Shown here: piece after piece, positions 1-11,417 of the stretch | How positions within the stretch are numbered: position 1 is the first letter of the stretch | Layout of the letters: every line of letters starts with the position of its first letter | Source: Malania oleifera | Lineage: Eukaryota; Streptophyta; Magnoliopsida; Santalales; Ximeniaceae | DNA length: 64,000 nt | Assembly (NCBI RefSeq): GCF_029873635.1 | Contig: NC_080418.1 | Span: 17,339,522 to 17,403,521 of the forward strand | Reading direction: 5' to 3' | Made by a program: the position numbers and the translations under genes | The notes under the pieces: model-generated | Told to the model about the DNA's origin: nothing | Database searches by the model: none | Seen by the model: only the letters and a program-made list of their open reading frames with translations

Positions 1-129
1 TAGATAGGGGGATCCCCAGTACCCCACCTTGGGCCTGGGTTGTCTAGTTGATTATTAATAGGGTATCAAAGGTATATGACCTTAAAAAAACAACAACAAC
101 AACAACAACAACAAAAATAGGGCATCACA
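1..129 (+). repeat. 3' end of the 5' LTR of the first gypsy element
   Basis: Matches the end of the downstream LTR (7675-7803), with a few substitutions and a longer CAA repeat here. It ends in GGCATCACA immediately before the primer-binding site. The rest of this LTR lies to the left of the window. Confidence 0.9.
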
Positions 130-133
130 AATG

Positions 134-146
134 TGGTATCAGAGCC
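134..146 (+). other. Primer-binding site (initiator tRNA-Met type)
   Basis: TGGTATCAGAGCC, four bases after the LTR end, is the standard plant PBS complementary to the 3' end of initiator methionine tRNA. It primes minus-strand DNA synthesis. Confidence 0.88.
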
Positions 147-528
147 TATGTTGTTTGGTTCTACAGACTTAAGCGGATACAATACCAGAGTATAAGAATG
201 GATCTTGATGAGGGTAGGAAATGGGTAGAGTAAGAATCTAGCAAGTCATTATTGGAAGATAAATAGAATCTTAGGTTTTGGTTTTGAAGCTTGGAAGTAG
301 AAATCCATTGACGGTCTTTTGTGATTTTCTTGCAATGACGGTTTCAAGAAAATTATGGCAAACCATTGACGGTTTCGCGTCTGAGTAAAGAGACTGAGAC
401 TTGGGATGTTAGTGGGTGGAAAAAAGGCTGAAAATTTTGTGGATGTTAAATTATTTCCTTAGATTGATGATAGTGCTCCTCACATTAAGAAATTAAAATT
501 CTAAAATTGTTTTTGTTTTATTTTTAGG

Positions 529-1605
529 ATGGACCCTAGAAATAGCAACGCTTATGTTGGAGGTGGTGACGATGCGGGGCCTTCTAGTATAGGTGGCAGT
601 GATTCTGATGCAGCCATGCATAGTGTTGCTCAGCAGGTGATGACTGAGATAGAACGGAGCTTTAGAGAGCAGGGTCACCTGCCAGTGGATTAGAGCTGCA
701 CTATAGAGCAGTTCACCCGAATGAATCCTCCGGCCTTTTCAGGAAGTGCAGACCCGATTATGTTAGAGAATTGGATACAAGAGATTAAAAAGATCCTGAC
801 ACTACTACGCTACACCGATGAGCAAAGAGTTATGTATGCCACGTTCAGACTGAAAAGGGAGGCTGAGCGTTGGTGGTCTACAGTGAGGCTCCTAGAGGAG
901 CAGAGACCTATACCAATAGCCCTGACTTGGGGAAGGTTTAAGGAGATCTTTTTCGACCGTTATTTTCCCTCCTCCGTCAGAGATGCAAAGATGGAGGAGT
1001 CTTTGAATTTGACTCAGGGACATCTGACAGTGCCACAGTATACTGCTAGATTTGTGGATCTATCTCGTTTTGCCCCATTCATGATCCCAAATGAGTTCAA
1101 GAAGGCACAGAAATTTGAAAGAGGGCTAAGACAGGAGATGTATGAGTAGGTAGCGGTTCTACAGAATGTGAGATTTTGCTGAGCTGGTAAATAAAGCCAC
1201 CGTAGTGGAAGCCAGTCGACATAGGGGTATGGGAGGACAGAGTCAGAGGAAGAGGCCTACGCCTCCAAGTTTTCAGGAGAGCACTAGTCGGGGCCAGCGG
1301 AGGAGACATGATGTGGTCTAGTGATAGGCAGGGGACACCAAGTTCCTTAGGGCAATCCAACACCTCCTACTTGCCCTTGATGCTACAGGAAACATTCAGG
1401 AAAGTGTCGGGTTGGGGTAGTCACCTGCTACCGATGCGAATGGTCGGGCAATATGGCGCGGAATTGTCGTGTGCCCCTGAGCTGTGCACTTGCTCCTTGA
1501 CCATACTGAGGAAATAACCTAGCACCCCGAGGCGACCAATAGAGGAATACTGCCCCGGCGTGGGTCTATGCACTAACCCCAGGAGACGCAGAGGTAGCAG
1601 GCGAC
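529..1605 (+). pseudogene. gag pseudogene of the first gypsy element
   Basis: The frame opens at the ATG at 529 ([13 protein letters not shown]), hits an in-frame TAG at 691-693, then continues from 721 with the retrotransposon gag fold ([18 protein letters not shown], later [14 protein letters not shown] and [16 protein letters not shown]). The frame shifts after about 1149. A CCHC zinc knuckle lies at 1426-1467 in another frame (CYRCEWSGNMARNC); its usual histidine is asparagine, so zinc binding is probably lost. In an intact element this protein forms the nucleocapsid that packages the RNA. It is clearly inactive here. The ATG was chosen because it directly follows the leader and begins a typical gypsy gag N-terminus. 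Confidence 0.85.
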
Positions 1606-4600
1606 GTGGTGACAAGTATCATTTATATTATGTCATATAAAGCTACTGTTTTGTTTGATTCAGAGGCGACACATTCATTTGTGGCTCGGGATTTTGTTAA
1701 GTTATATGGGATAGAAACTCAACCACTGGATGTTAGTCTATCAGTGGCTACACCGATGGGGACCATAGCAGTGTGTAGGAGGGTACTTTAAAATTTTTCG
1801 ATCAATATTCAGGGAATGTCACTGCCTGCTAATCTAGTGGTTCTCGATATGCATGGGTTTGACATGATTCTAGGGATGAATTGATTAGCTGCCAACTATG
1901 CCAGTATTGACTGCCATAAGAAAGAGGTAGTCTTCGGACCTTTAGGTGAGCAGAAATATCGATACGTGGGGATGCGTGTGCATTCCTCACCGCATATGTT
2001 ATCAACTATTCAGGTAAGGAGATTTCTCCTAGAGGGATTCCAAGGGTCCTTAGCTTGTGTGAAAGAAGTACCGATAGGGGAATTAAAGTTAGTAGATATC
2101 CCGATAGTGAGGGATTTCCCTAATGTATTTCCAGAGGATTTGTCGGGATTGCCTCCCAATTGAGAAGTTGAGTTTGTGATTAATTTACCTCCAGGGACGA
2201 CGTCGATCTCTAAGGCTCTGTACAGAATGGCCCCAAAAAAATTGAAAGAATTGAAAAAACAATTGCAAGATTTGCTGGACAAGGATTTATTAGGCCCAGT
2301 GTGTCACCTGGGAAGCTCTAGTACTCTTTGTGAAAAGGAAAAATGGGATGATGAGGATGTGTATTGACTACAGGGAGATAAATAAAGTAACAATTAAGAA
2401 TAAGTATCCTCTTCCCCATATTGATAATCTGTTTGACCAGCTCCAGGGAACACGGGTATTCTCTAATATTGATCTTCAATCCGGGTACCATCAGGTGAAG
2501 GTCAAGGCGGAGGATGTTCCAAAGACAGCATTCCAAACTCGATATGGCCATTATGAGTTTCTGGTTATGCCATTCGGATTGACGAATGCTCTTGCTGTAT
2601 TCATGGACTTGATGAATAGGGTTTTCCATCAGTACTTGGATCAGTTTATTGTGGTTTTATCGATGATATTTTGGTATATTCAAAGAGCCCTAAGAAGCAT
2701 GAGGACCATTTGAGGATAGTTCTTTAGACGCTGAAAGAAAGAAGGTTGTATGCAAAGTTCAAGAAGTGTGAGTTATGGTTAAATCAAGTCACTTTCCTCG
2801 GACGCGTGATATCCAGGGGTGGCATTTCTGTGGATTCGAGTAAGATTGAGGCAGTAGTGGACTGGGAAAAATTGAAAAATGTGCAGAAAGTTAGGAGTTT
2901 CTTGGGGTTCACAGGATACTATCGCCGGTTTGTAGAGAGATTCTCTAAATTGTCAAGTCCTTTGACAAAGTTGACTAGGAAAAGTGTAAAGTTTGATTGG
3001 ACTGATGAATGTGAACAGAGTTTTCAAGAGTTAAAGTAGCGACTTATCACTGCATCGATTTTGACAATACCTTTGGAAGAAAAAGGTTTTGTAATTTACA
3101 GTGATGCATCACAAAAAGGGCTTGGTTGTGTGCTGATACAACAGGGGAAAGTGGTAGCTTATGCTTCTCGACAGCTTAAAGAGGATGAAAAGAATTACCC
3201 TACACATGATCTAGAATTAGTAGTAGTGGTATATGCATTGAAAATTTGGAGGCATTATCTATATGGTGTAAAGTGCGAAATATTTACAGATCATAAGAGT
3301 TTAAAATATTTCTTCATATAGAGGGAGTTGAATATGAGGCAGAGGAGGTGGCTAGAGCTAATCAAAGATTATGATTGTACCATTAGTTACCACCCAAGGA
3401 AAGCAAATGTGGTAGCTGATGCCTTGACTCGGAAATCAGGGAGGGCCTAAATGTCAGCAATGATGACTCAGCATCCGATCCAAATGGATTTAGAAAGGCT
3501 TAGTATGGAGTTGGTAAAGGGAAATCAACAGTCCCTCATTGCTAATCTGGTACTTCAGCCCACCTTATAAGAAAGAATTAAAACTGTCGAAATTAAAGAT
3601 GCAGAATTATTAAAGATTATGGCTAAAGTGCAGAATGGTCAGGGTGCAGATTTTAATATCTTGGAGGATGGAGCTATGAGGTTCCATACCAGACTTTGTG
3701 TACCTTCTGATGATGAGATCAAAAGAATTATCCTAGAGGAAGCACATCGATCCATTTATACAGTGCACCCTGGAAGCACTAAGATGTATAGGGATCTACT
3801 GGAGTCTTTTTTGGTTGAGTAATATAAAGAAAGAAATCGTTGAATATGTGGAGCAATGTTTGACATACCCGCAGGTAAAAGCTGATGATTAGAGAGCGGT
3901 GGGATCGTTGCAATAACTTCACATCCCCAAATGGAATTTGGAGCACAATTCAATCGATTTCGTCACAGGATTACCGTTGGCACTTCATGGACAGGATGCT
4001 ATATGGGTAGTCATGGATCCATTAATGAAGACTGCCTACTTTTTCCCCATCATAGTTAACTACTCCATGAGTAGATTGGTAGATTTGTACATACAGGAGA
4101 TAGTTAGACTGCATGGCGTACCAGTGTCCATACTTTTGGATCGAGACCCACAGTTCACATCTCAATTTTGGAAGAATTTGCAAAGAGCCATGAATTCTCA
4201 ACTAATGTTTAGTGCAACATTTCATCCTCAGATAGATAGGACCATACAAATATTGGAGGATATGTTACGGGCTTGTGTGTTAGACTTTGGTGGTAGTTGA
4301 ATTTGGTACATGCCACTGGTTGAATTTGCTTATAATAACAGCTACCATACTAGCATTGGGATGACCTCATATGAAGCGTTGTATGGTCAAAGGTTCCGAA
4401 CTTTGTTATATTGGAATGAAATCGGTGAAAGGTAGATTTTGGGGCCAAAGTTGGTACGGCAGACTTTTGAGAAAATCAGATTATCAGAGATAGAATCAAA
4501 ACAACTTAGAATCGACAAAAAAGTTACGCCGACACTCGCCGACGAGAGATGGAGTTTGATGTAGGGGATCACATATTCTTGAGAGTTGCACAGATGAAAT

Positions 4601-4986
4601 GGATTATGAGACTTGGGAAAAAGGGTAAGCTAAGCCCTAGGTATATTGAACCATTTGAAATCTTGGAAAGAGTTGGTCTAGTTGCCTACATGTTAGCATT
4701 ACCTCATGTATTGTCTAGAATCCACAACGTATTCCATGTATCTATGTTGAAGAAGTACGTCCTAGATCCTTCACACATGATCAGTTATGAAACACTAGAA
4801 CTTAGAGATACCCTGTCATAAGAAGAAGTGTCAGTGCAGATTTTAGATCGGAAAGAACAGGAACTCAGCACTAAAAGGTTCTCACTAGTAAAAGTACTCT
4901 GACGCAGCCACGCAATTGAAGAAGTTTTATGGGAATTGGAGGATAAGATGCGTCAGAAATACTCGCACCTATTCAGCGAGGCCTAG
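1606..4986 (+). pseudogene. pol pseudogene: protease, RT, RNase H, integrase, chromodomain-like tail
   Basis: Protease motif DSEATHSF at about 1660 (usual DSGATHSF, so the active-site glycine is lost). The spacer ends GMN-stop at 1876-1884. RT runs 2330-2713 ([32 protein letters not shown]); the catalytic FIDD box at about 2655-2669 is thrown out of frame by a one-base loss. The downstream part, 2746-3039, is in a new frame. RNase H lies at 3061-3321 ([21 protein letters not shown]). Integrase lies at 3619-4300 with DFVTGLP and LLDRDPQFTSQFW, but near 4240 the segment that normally holds the DDE glutamate is missing. The tail at 4549-4986 reads SPRYIEPFEILERVG and ends KYSHLFSEA with two internal stops. 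Inactive. Confidence 0.92.
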
Positions 4987-5230
4987 AGTTGAGATAGATT
5001 ATTTTGTTTATTGACCTGTACGGTATAGGGTAGTTAGTGTTTTTGGTTTTAGGTTATAAATGGTTTTGGGAGAATTTCTATTTATGTGATTGATTGTAAT
5101 CTTCCAAGACCTCTATTGTTACCATGGTATTCCTCCGTCATAAGTGAGGGTTATTCATAAAATTTCAATGGTTTTTCCCCTAAATGATAGTAAAGCATCA
5201 AGTAGCAAATTTCGAGAACGAAATTTCCAT

Positions 5231-5243
5231 AAGGAGGGGAGAA
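5231..5243 (+). other. Polypurine tract
   Basis: AAGGAGGGGAGAA lies directly before the 3' LTR start TGTAACGACC. This primes plus-strand synthesis. The other gypsy copies here have close variants (AAGGAGATGAGAA, AAGGAGAGAAGAA), which supports the boundaries. Confidence 0.85.
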
Positions 5244-5288
5244 TGTAACGACCCCAAAAATAGTTATACAATATTAGTGGAATGATCC

Positions 5289-5319
<31 letters not shown>

Positions 5320-7299
5320 TAATTCTTATTAAATTAAATTAATTAAATGAATAATATGATATATATATATATATATATATAAATCAAAGATTCAATGAAA
5401 TTTTCAATTAGAGTAACCCCCCCATAGAACCGATTTCAGCTCTTTCTCTCTCTCTCTCATCACGCTCCCTCACTTTTTCTCTCCTTAATTTCTTTCCTGA
5501 TTCTTGGCCTATTGAAGAACGGAAAATACCATTAGATTCCATTCTCGGCCACCAACATTTTAACCGGAATGGATTCGTGATTAAGGCATCATAGGCACCA
5601 CTCCTGGAATAAGGTAAACTCTCTCTCTCTCCTCAATTTCTCTCAAATCTTCAACTGAATCGACGATTAGACACCACCATGAGGTCCCGACTTTGATTCT
5701 GAGCAAGTTAATCAGGGCAGATTTTTGTTTTTGGGATCCTAAGCACCACTCCAAGGCTAAGGTGAGGAGTATAAATTATGATTTTTATTTTAAAAATTAA
5801 CCAATTAAATTATAGTATTTGATTATATTAGATTTTTGGAAATATTCCTAAGATTTAATTAAACTACAAGATTTGATTATATTAGATTTTTGGGGAATAT
5901 TTTGGAATTAAGTTAAACTGTAGAGATTTGATTAAATAGAATTTTTAGGGAATATGTTGGAATTAAGTTAAATTACAGGAATTTGATTAAATTCAATTTT
6001 TGAAAATATTTTTGGAATTAGATTAAACTGCGGGGATTTGATCATATTGGTGTTTTTAAATATGTTAGAAATTAAATTTAAATATAGGAAGAGGATCATA
6101 ATCGCGTTTTTTATTAGAATCTAACCAGTTAATTAGAGTACGTGGGCCTAGGAAATGTTAAAATAATTATAATTTCGGGGTAGAGCTAATTAAACGTAGG
6201 CATGTGAATACAGGGATTTGTGCGATCGCCGCAGGCATCGGTTTAGGATCCTTGTAGACACGTTCTCAGTAAATAGGTAAGGGGAATTAAATTATATCAG
6301 GAATTTCTAAAAACTAATTGATTAAATTAAAGTATGATATGAAAATATTATATGTGATATTCTGACTTATCAGACATATAAGAAGTAATAGTTTTAGGAC
6401 TATCCTTTGTTTTACTGGATAATTATTATATTGTCAGATATTACTAAAAAACCTGTGTGACATGAGAAAGGATTTTGATTACTGTAAAATGAATATGTGA
6501 ATATATTATATGATAAGACATGATTTATGTTGAGATAAAAACATATATATTTTAAATAGATATGTTGATATGAGATATGCACAGATATGTTTTACACTGA
6601 TATAATAATATGAGTTATATATATAGATATGTTTAATCCAAATATGTTGAGATGAGATATATACAAACTAGTTTTATCAGATATGATGAAATGTGATATA
6701 TATACAGACACGAATTTCATTGATATGTTAAAATGAGATATACACAGACATGATGAGTTATACACAAACATGATGAAATATGATGAACAACCATGAGTTA
6801 CAGACGAGATGTGTTATTTACATATGGATACTTATGAGTTTGAGCTCATTATTTATGGGAAATGAAAGCTTTTGTAAAGATATTATTATGTATACTGAGT
6901 GGTGGAAATGAGAACCCGGTTGGTTAATGATATGAGAGTACGATATCATTGCTAGTGAGTTAGTGCAACCACACAGCTTGAGGAGCGTGTTGGTAATGGA
7001 AGTTGATTGAACCTTTGGAGAGATGTTGACTGGCCTTGGGTCCGGTCCAGGCTATGGTGGTCAATCATACTACAGACGAGGTATTTTGACTTAATATGGT
7101 AGGCCAACCAAGGTTAAGTCCCACCTTCGGGTCACACAACCCAGTCATGTGGGGTTATTATATGACGGTGATATGAATGAGTTCCTCATTACAGACGTGA
7201 TACACTCATATGATTGTACTTTGACAGTTATGTTATTTTGAACACAGAAATATTTACTGAGCATGATCATATTTACGAGAAAAATATATGGATGCAAAC

Positions 7300-7355
<56 letters not shown>

Positions 7356-7803
7356 GGATATGAGTACTATTTCTATGATTTCTCACTTTAAGTTAATTTT
7401 TATACGAACATGATATGATATACTAAAACTCATTTGCCACACACTGATAATAATTTATTCTCACTTACTGAGAAGTGTCTCACCCCAAGGTTTTTTAAAC
7501 ATTTCAAGAAGTCCAGGACGCCAGGCGGAGTGAGTTTCAAGATAACGGAGGTTTAGATTTCCATAGTTCAGGGTATGTTTTATTTTGGGACTGGGGGGGT
7601 ATGTTTGCATGTATATTTTTGGAGTTTTTAATACTCTGGTATTATATATAAAGTGTAGGTGTATTATATTTTCCATGAATATAGACAGGTGGATCCCCGG
7701 TACCCCACCTTGGGCCCGGATTGTCTGATTGATTATTAATAGGGTATCAGAGGTATATGACTATTTTAAGAAAAATCAACAACAACAAAAACAAGGCATC
7801 ACA
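5244..7803 (+). repeat. 3' LTR of the first gypsy element (about 2.56 kb)
   Basis: Begins TGTAACGACCCC and ends GGCATCACA (TG..CA). It holds an early AAT repeat and TA repeat, a CT-rich leader near 5440-5480, a middle block with a 'cacaacccagtcatg' motif near 7134, and a second TA repeat at 7301-7349. The tail matches 1-129 of the window. Confidence 0.9.
7301..7349. repeat. (TA)n microsatellite within LTR
   Basis: About 24 uninterrupted TA units inside the 3' LTR. Confidence 0.95.
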
Positions 7804-8534
7804 AAAATACCAAACCTTTAGTCCCACTAGGAAGGGTCGGCTACATAAATCCCGTTCTACTACAATGATGTCTAACATATCATTTCATAAGTAGCAGCAG
7901 AGGCCAACCACCATGATATTAATTTCCTTTTTAAAAGTCTACACTTCTTTTGAAATTTTAAATTTATCACTCAACTGTCAACACCGAAAACATGGGCTGC
8001 TCAAATCTTTCCTCAAGCAAGATCAATGCCCCCGAGAAAAATAGTTAGGGTGTCGTAAAATTTGGTTTGTCCATATTCAATTCCCTTTTTGCAATATATC
8101 TATTGCTGCACAAAAAAAATAAAAAGCTATATAGTAAAATGAAAGATTATTGGGTCAGGCCGCCTAATTACCTCATATTTTAAACAGCCGAACAGATTTG
8201 AGATACTAGGTGTTTGTGGGACAGTTCAATTCAAATATATGACAATCACTTGAAAACCACTCGCAATCCATAGATGTAAGTGACTGTCTTTTCCATATAA
8301 AATAATTTTAATCATTTAACAGAGTTGTCCTATAAATATCTACATTAAATGAAGCGGGCAAAAGCAAATTAATGGGCAAAAATTACTCGATAACATAAAA
8401 ATAGTAGCTTGTGCAGACAGAAGAAAAGCACATTTACATCTTTATGATAAGGAGATACACAACAACAACTTGCAGGAACTCCATCCAGCTGACGGCACGC
8501 TCCCCAAGCCAAAGCATTTGAGCAGAAAATGATA
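7804..8534. other. AT-rich spacer between gypsy element and gene space
   Basis: No open frame with a recognisable family, RNA gene or repeat boundary was found. The sequence looks like single-copy intergenic or 3'-flanking DNA just left of the possible terminal exon. Confidence 0.5.
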
Positions 8535-8897
8535 CTAAAATCCAGAATTTGCATCCTCCTTAGAAAGAGCCTGCTCATAAGGTAGGAACAAGCATTCAAT
8601 GTCCAAGAAATCTTCTGTACAAAAAAGCCATGGCTGCAATTGCATTGTTCAAATAAATTTTAAAAAATAAAAATAAAAATGTTGTTCTGTGTTTCCCTCA
8701 AAATTAAAAAGGAATTTAGAACACACCAGACTTCATGATGCAATCTGCATGAAACATGTAAGAGCAAGGCACATGAGAAAGCAGCAAAAACGCCATCTCT
8801 GATGCATATGATCCATGACTCTTTCACTTCCATGTCTGGTGAACAGCCACTACTGAGTCTCACCTTCTCCAGCACCCTCAATAGCTGATTGGCTGCC
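8535..8897 (-). other. Possible last two exons of an unrecognised minus-strand gene
   Basis: On the minus strand a short block (8897 down to 8864) is bounded by TAG before it and a GTGAGA donor after it. A second block (8614 down to 8535) follows a TGTACAG acceptor. Joined in phase they read GSQSAIEGAGEEDFLDIECL, then a further 18 residues ending KEDANSGF and a TAG stop, an acidic tail typical of a protein C-terminus. This is a by-eye splice model. No family was recognised, and the first acceptor has a poor pyrimidine tract. If real, upstream exons lie beyond the copia insertion, which would then sit in an intron. Transcript evidence would decide. Confidence 0.25.
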
Positions 8898-9031
8898 CTA
8901 CATGCAGCCACCGTTGGTGTCGCACTAGTGCAGATCAAGAGGGGAGAACAGGGTAAACCAGCCCGGATAGAGGGTGAGAAGAAGGAACAGAGAGAAAAGA
9001 TTCACAGAAAACAAGATAAATGTGTGTTTAG

Positions 9032-9307
9032 TGTTAGAGACTTATCCACAGCAACAACCAGCGGTTCTTCACAAAACAGTTACACGAAGATCACGAAGAT
9101 CAGTTCAAATATTTCCCAGGATCCTTGATATGTTGTTTAGATATGTAATTAGGTTTAAATTCAAATATTTAAATTCAAATGTATTCCTGTGTTCCTATCT
9201 TTTCATGATTCAGTTGTAACAAGAATATGTTTTACATCTCTATAAATACACACCTATACATGTGTTTAAGTTATGGCAGCAATTCTCCAAATATTTGAGC
9301 TTTTACA
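9032..9307 (+). repeat. 5' LTR of the copia element (276 bp)
   Basis: TG..CA bounded. It contains a short internal duplication of TTTAAATTCAAAT that the 3' copy lacks, and a TATA box at 9241-9248. Confidence 0.95.
9241..9248 (+). promoter_or_regulatory. TATA box of the copia 5' LTR
   Basis: TATAAATA, 60 bases before the LTR end and conserved in the 3' LTR at 13741-13748. It is the likely core promoter for genomic RNA. Confidence 0.7.
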
Positions 9308-9320
9308 TGGTATCAGAGCC
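9308..9320 (+). other. Primer-binding site of the copia element
   Basis: TGGTATCAGAGCC directly abuts the LTR end; complementary to the 3' end of initiator tRNA-Met. Confidence 0.9.
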
Positions 9321-9343
9321 TAAGTGACCAACGTCTGATCCCA

Positions 9344-10381
9344 ATGGCCTCCTCCACCTCTGCTCTCATTCCATCCCCACCCACCTCTCTTACTCCTCAC
9401 TCCTTTATCACCATCAAGCTAAGTCGTGACAACTACTTACTCTGGCGTGCCCAAATTGTTCCCTACCTTAAAGGCACTCGTTTATTCGACTATGTTGATG
9501 GCTCACTACCGGCACCGCCCACTCATATTTCCGAAAGTGACAACTTAACCCATATCATTCCAAATCTTGCCTTCCACTCTTGGCACCTTCAAGATCAACT
9601 CATCCCGAGTGTCCTTACTTCTTCCCTCACGGAAAAAATTATATCTCATGTAGTTAAGTGCACCACCTCGCGCGAAATATGGCTTGCACTAGAACGCATG
9701 TTTTCCTCCACCTCTCATGCCCGGATCACCAATATACACTTTCAGCTCGCTACCTTAAAAAAAGCCAACCGCTCAATTGCTGATTATTTTCAGCAATTTA
9801 CCAACCTCACCGATACCCTTGCTGCTATTGATCAACCATTAAACAATTATGAGCTTGTTTCTTTTCTTCTTGCAGGCCTTGGACCGGATTATGACTCCTT
9901 TGTCACATCTGTGACCACTAGAGTTGAACCTCTTTCCATTGAATACCTCTATGGTCATCTCCTTGCTCATGAAAAGCGATTGGAGCAGCATCAAGCCACA
10001 ATTGATCTAACTATCGCCAATGCCAATTTCACATTTCGCAACACCACAAATCGTGGTGGTCGTGGCAATCATCGCGGCTCTCCAAACCACAATGGACGAG
10101 GCAATTATCAGAACTCACCATCTCGGAACAACCGAGGCGAGGGGCGTGGTCGAAGTTCTTCATCCTCTTCCAACAACTGTCGTCCCATTTGCCAAGTTTG
10201 CAACAAAACGGGTCATGTGGCATTGGACTGTTATTACAGGTATGATGAATCGTACCAGTGGGATTCCTCTCAAGGCCAAGCATATGTATCAACTTCCCAA
10301 AATTCAACTGATGCAACTTGGTACCCGGACTCGGGGTGCTACACATCATCTTACTTCAAAACTTGCCAATCTGAATATTAA
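9344..10381 (+). CDS. Copia Gag protein (345 codons, runs out after a frameshift)
   Basis: The ATG at 9344 is the first after the PBS. The N-terminal half is the copia gag (UBN2-like) fold: ITIKLSRDNYLLWRAQIVPY, then FDYVDGSLPAPP and a helical stretch through SIADYFQQFTNLTDTLAAID. A Gly/Arg/Asn-rich linker (about residues 230-275) precedes an intact CCHC knuckle CQVCNKTGHVALDC (about residues 283-296). This is the nucleocapsid that binds the RNA. In copia elements gag and pol are normally one frame. Here a single extra base inside the protease active site (near 10337) makes the frame end 40 bases later, so only Gag plus a few protease residues is translated. It could still act in trans in particle assembly, which is inference. 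Confidence 0.88.
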   Translation: MASSTSALIPSPPTSLTPHSFITIKLSRDNYLLWRAQIVPYLKGTRLFDYVDGSLPAPPTHISESDNLTHIIPNLAFHSWHLQDQLIPSVLTSSLTEKIISHVVKCTTSREIWLALERMFSSTSHARITNIHFQLATLKKANRSIADYFQQFTNLTDTLAAIDQPLNNYELVSFLLAGLGPDYDSFVTSVTTRVEPLSIEYLYGHLLAHEKRLEQHQATIDLTIANANFTFRNTTNRGGRGNHRGSPNHNGRGNYQNSPSRNNRGEGRGRSSSSSSNNCRPICQVCNKTGHVALDCYYRYDESYQWDSSQGQAYVSTSQNSTDATWYPDSGCYTSSYFKTCQSEY

Positions 10382-11417
10382 AGTTGAAGAATACTCAGGA
10401 TCTGACACAATTCGTGTAGGCAATGGTAATGATCTTCCTATTCATCATATTGAAACCACTCAAATTTCTACTCCCTCACTTAAAATTCAACTCAATAATG
10501 TGTTACATGTTTACCATATTTGCAAAAATCTGCTCTCTGTCCAGCGCTTCACCAAAGATACTAATACATTTTTTGAATTTCACCCATCTTATTTTCTTTT
10601 GAAGGATCGCGCTATGGGGAAGCTGCTGTTCCAAGGCCCGAGTAACTATGGACTTTATCAAATTTCCGCCACCAAAAATAAAAGTGTTTCGTCCGCTTTC
10701 TCAAGTGAACACTCCACTCTCTCCTTATGGCATGCTCGTATGGGTCATCCTCGTTTCAAATTGTTCATCGCACCCTTCGTCAAATGCAAGTCCCAGTACA
10801 TCGCCCTACCATCTCTCAAAAATGCTCTGCTTGCTTGCGTTCAAAGAGTCGGCAATTACCCTTTTCCGTTTCTTTAACTCAAGTTACAAAGCCTTTAGCA
10901 TTGATTTATACCGATGTATGGGGTCCTGCTTCTATTTGTTCAAACACTGGCAATAAATATTATGTTTCTTTTTTGGATGCATTTAGCAAATATTTATGGC
11001 TTTATCCCATTCCTTTAAAAAGTGATGTTAGTCGTATTTTTCTCAAATTTCAATCATATGTTGAACGATATTTTAATACCAAAATCAAAGTTGTACAATC
11101 TGATTGGGGCGAAAAAATATCACTCGCTTCATAAAATTTTTCAAGATCAAGGTATCATTCATCGTATTTCTTGCCCTCATACGCACCAACAAAATGGTGC
11201 TATTGAGCGCAAACATCGCCACATAGTGGAGACAGACCTTGCCTTATTATCCCAAGAAAACGTTCCTCAACATTTTTGGGACGATGCCTTTCTCACGGCC
11301 TGTTACTTGATTAATAGAATGCCCACTCCCACACTTCGAAATCGTAATCCATATGAGGTTCTTTTCAAATCGCCACCTAACTACACTTTCCTCAAGATAT
11401 TTGGTTGCACTTGTTGA
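10336..11417 (+). pseudogene. Copia protease and integrase region, frameshifted
   Basis: The first half of the protease motif (WYPDSG) is in the gag frame and the second half (GATHHLTS) in the next, so one base was gained at the active site. The GAG-pre-integrase motif SLWHARMGHPRFK follows near 10725, then the frame slips back near 10760 into KCSACLRSKSRQLPFS (zinc-binding half). The integrase core has the first Asp in YTDVWGP (10913-10915), the second in QSDWG (11102-11104), an extra A just after it, and the glutamate in GAIERKHRH (11205-11207). The frame ends in TGA at 11415-11417, where copia integrases normally continue. All three DDE residues are present but in two frames. Confidence 0.88.

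Larger units (their letters stand above)
1..7803 (+). mobile_element. Decayed Ty3/gypsy (Tekay-like) LTR retrotransposon, 5' end cut by window
   Basis: The order is LTR end, tRNA-Met type primer-binding site, gag, protease, reverse transcriptase, RNase H, integrase, chromodomain-like tail, purine tract and 3' LTR. This is the order of plant Ty3/gypsy chromoviruses; the roughly 2.5-kb LTR and the tail fit the Del/Tekay lineage (lineage is inference). The LTR end at 1-129 and the one at 7680-7803 share the GGATCCCC..GTACCCCACCTTGGGCC block, the CAA-rich stretch and the terminal GGCATCACA. The coding region is broken in many places, so the copy is non-autonomous. The 5-bp TSD cannot be tested because the left end lies outside the window. 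Confidence 0.93.

Noticed and set aside
8889-9219. Two overlapping plus-strand frames around 8.9-9.2 kb
   Set aside because: They run across the host-copia LTR boundary at 9032, so they cannot be an ancestral gene.
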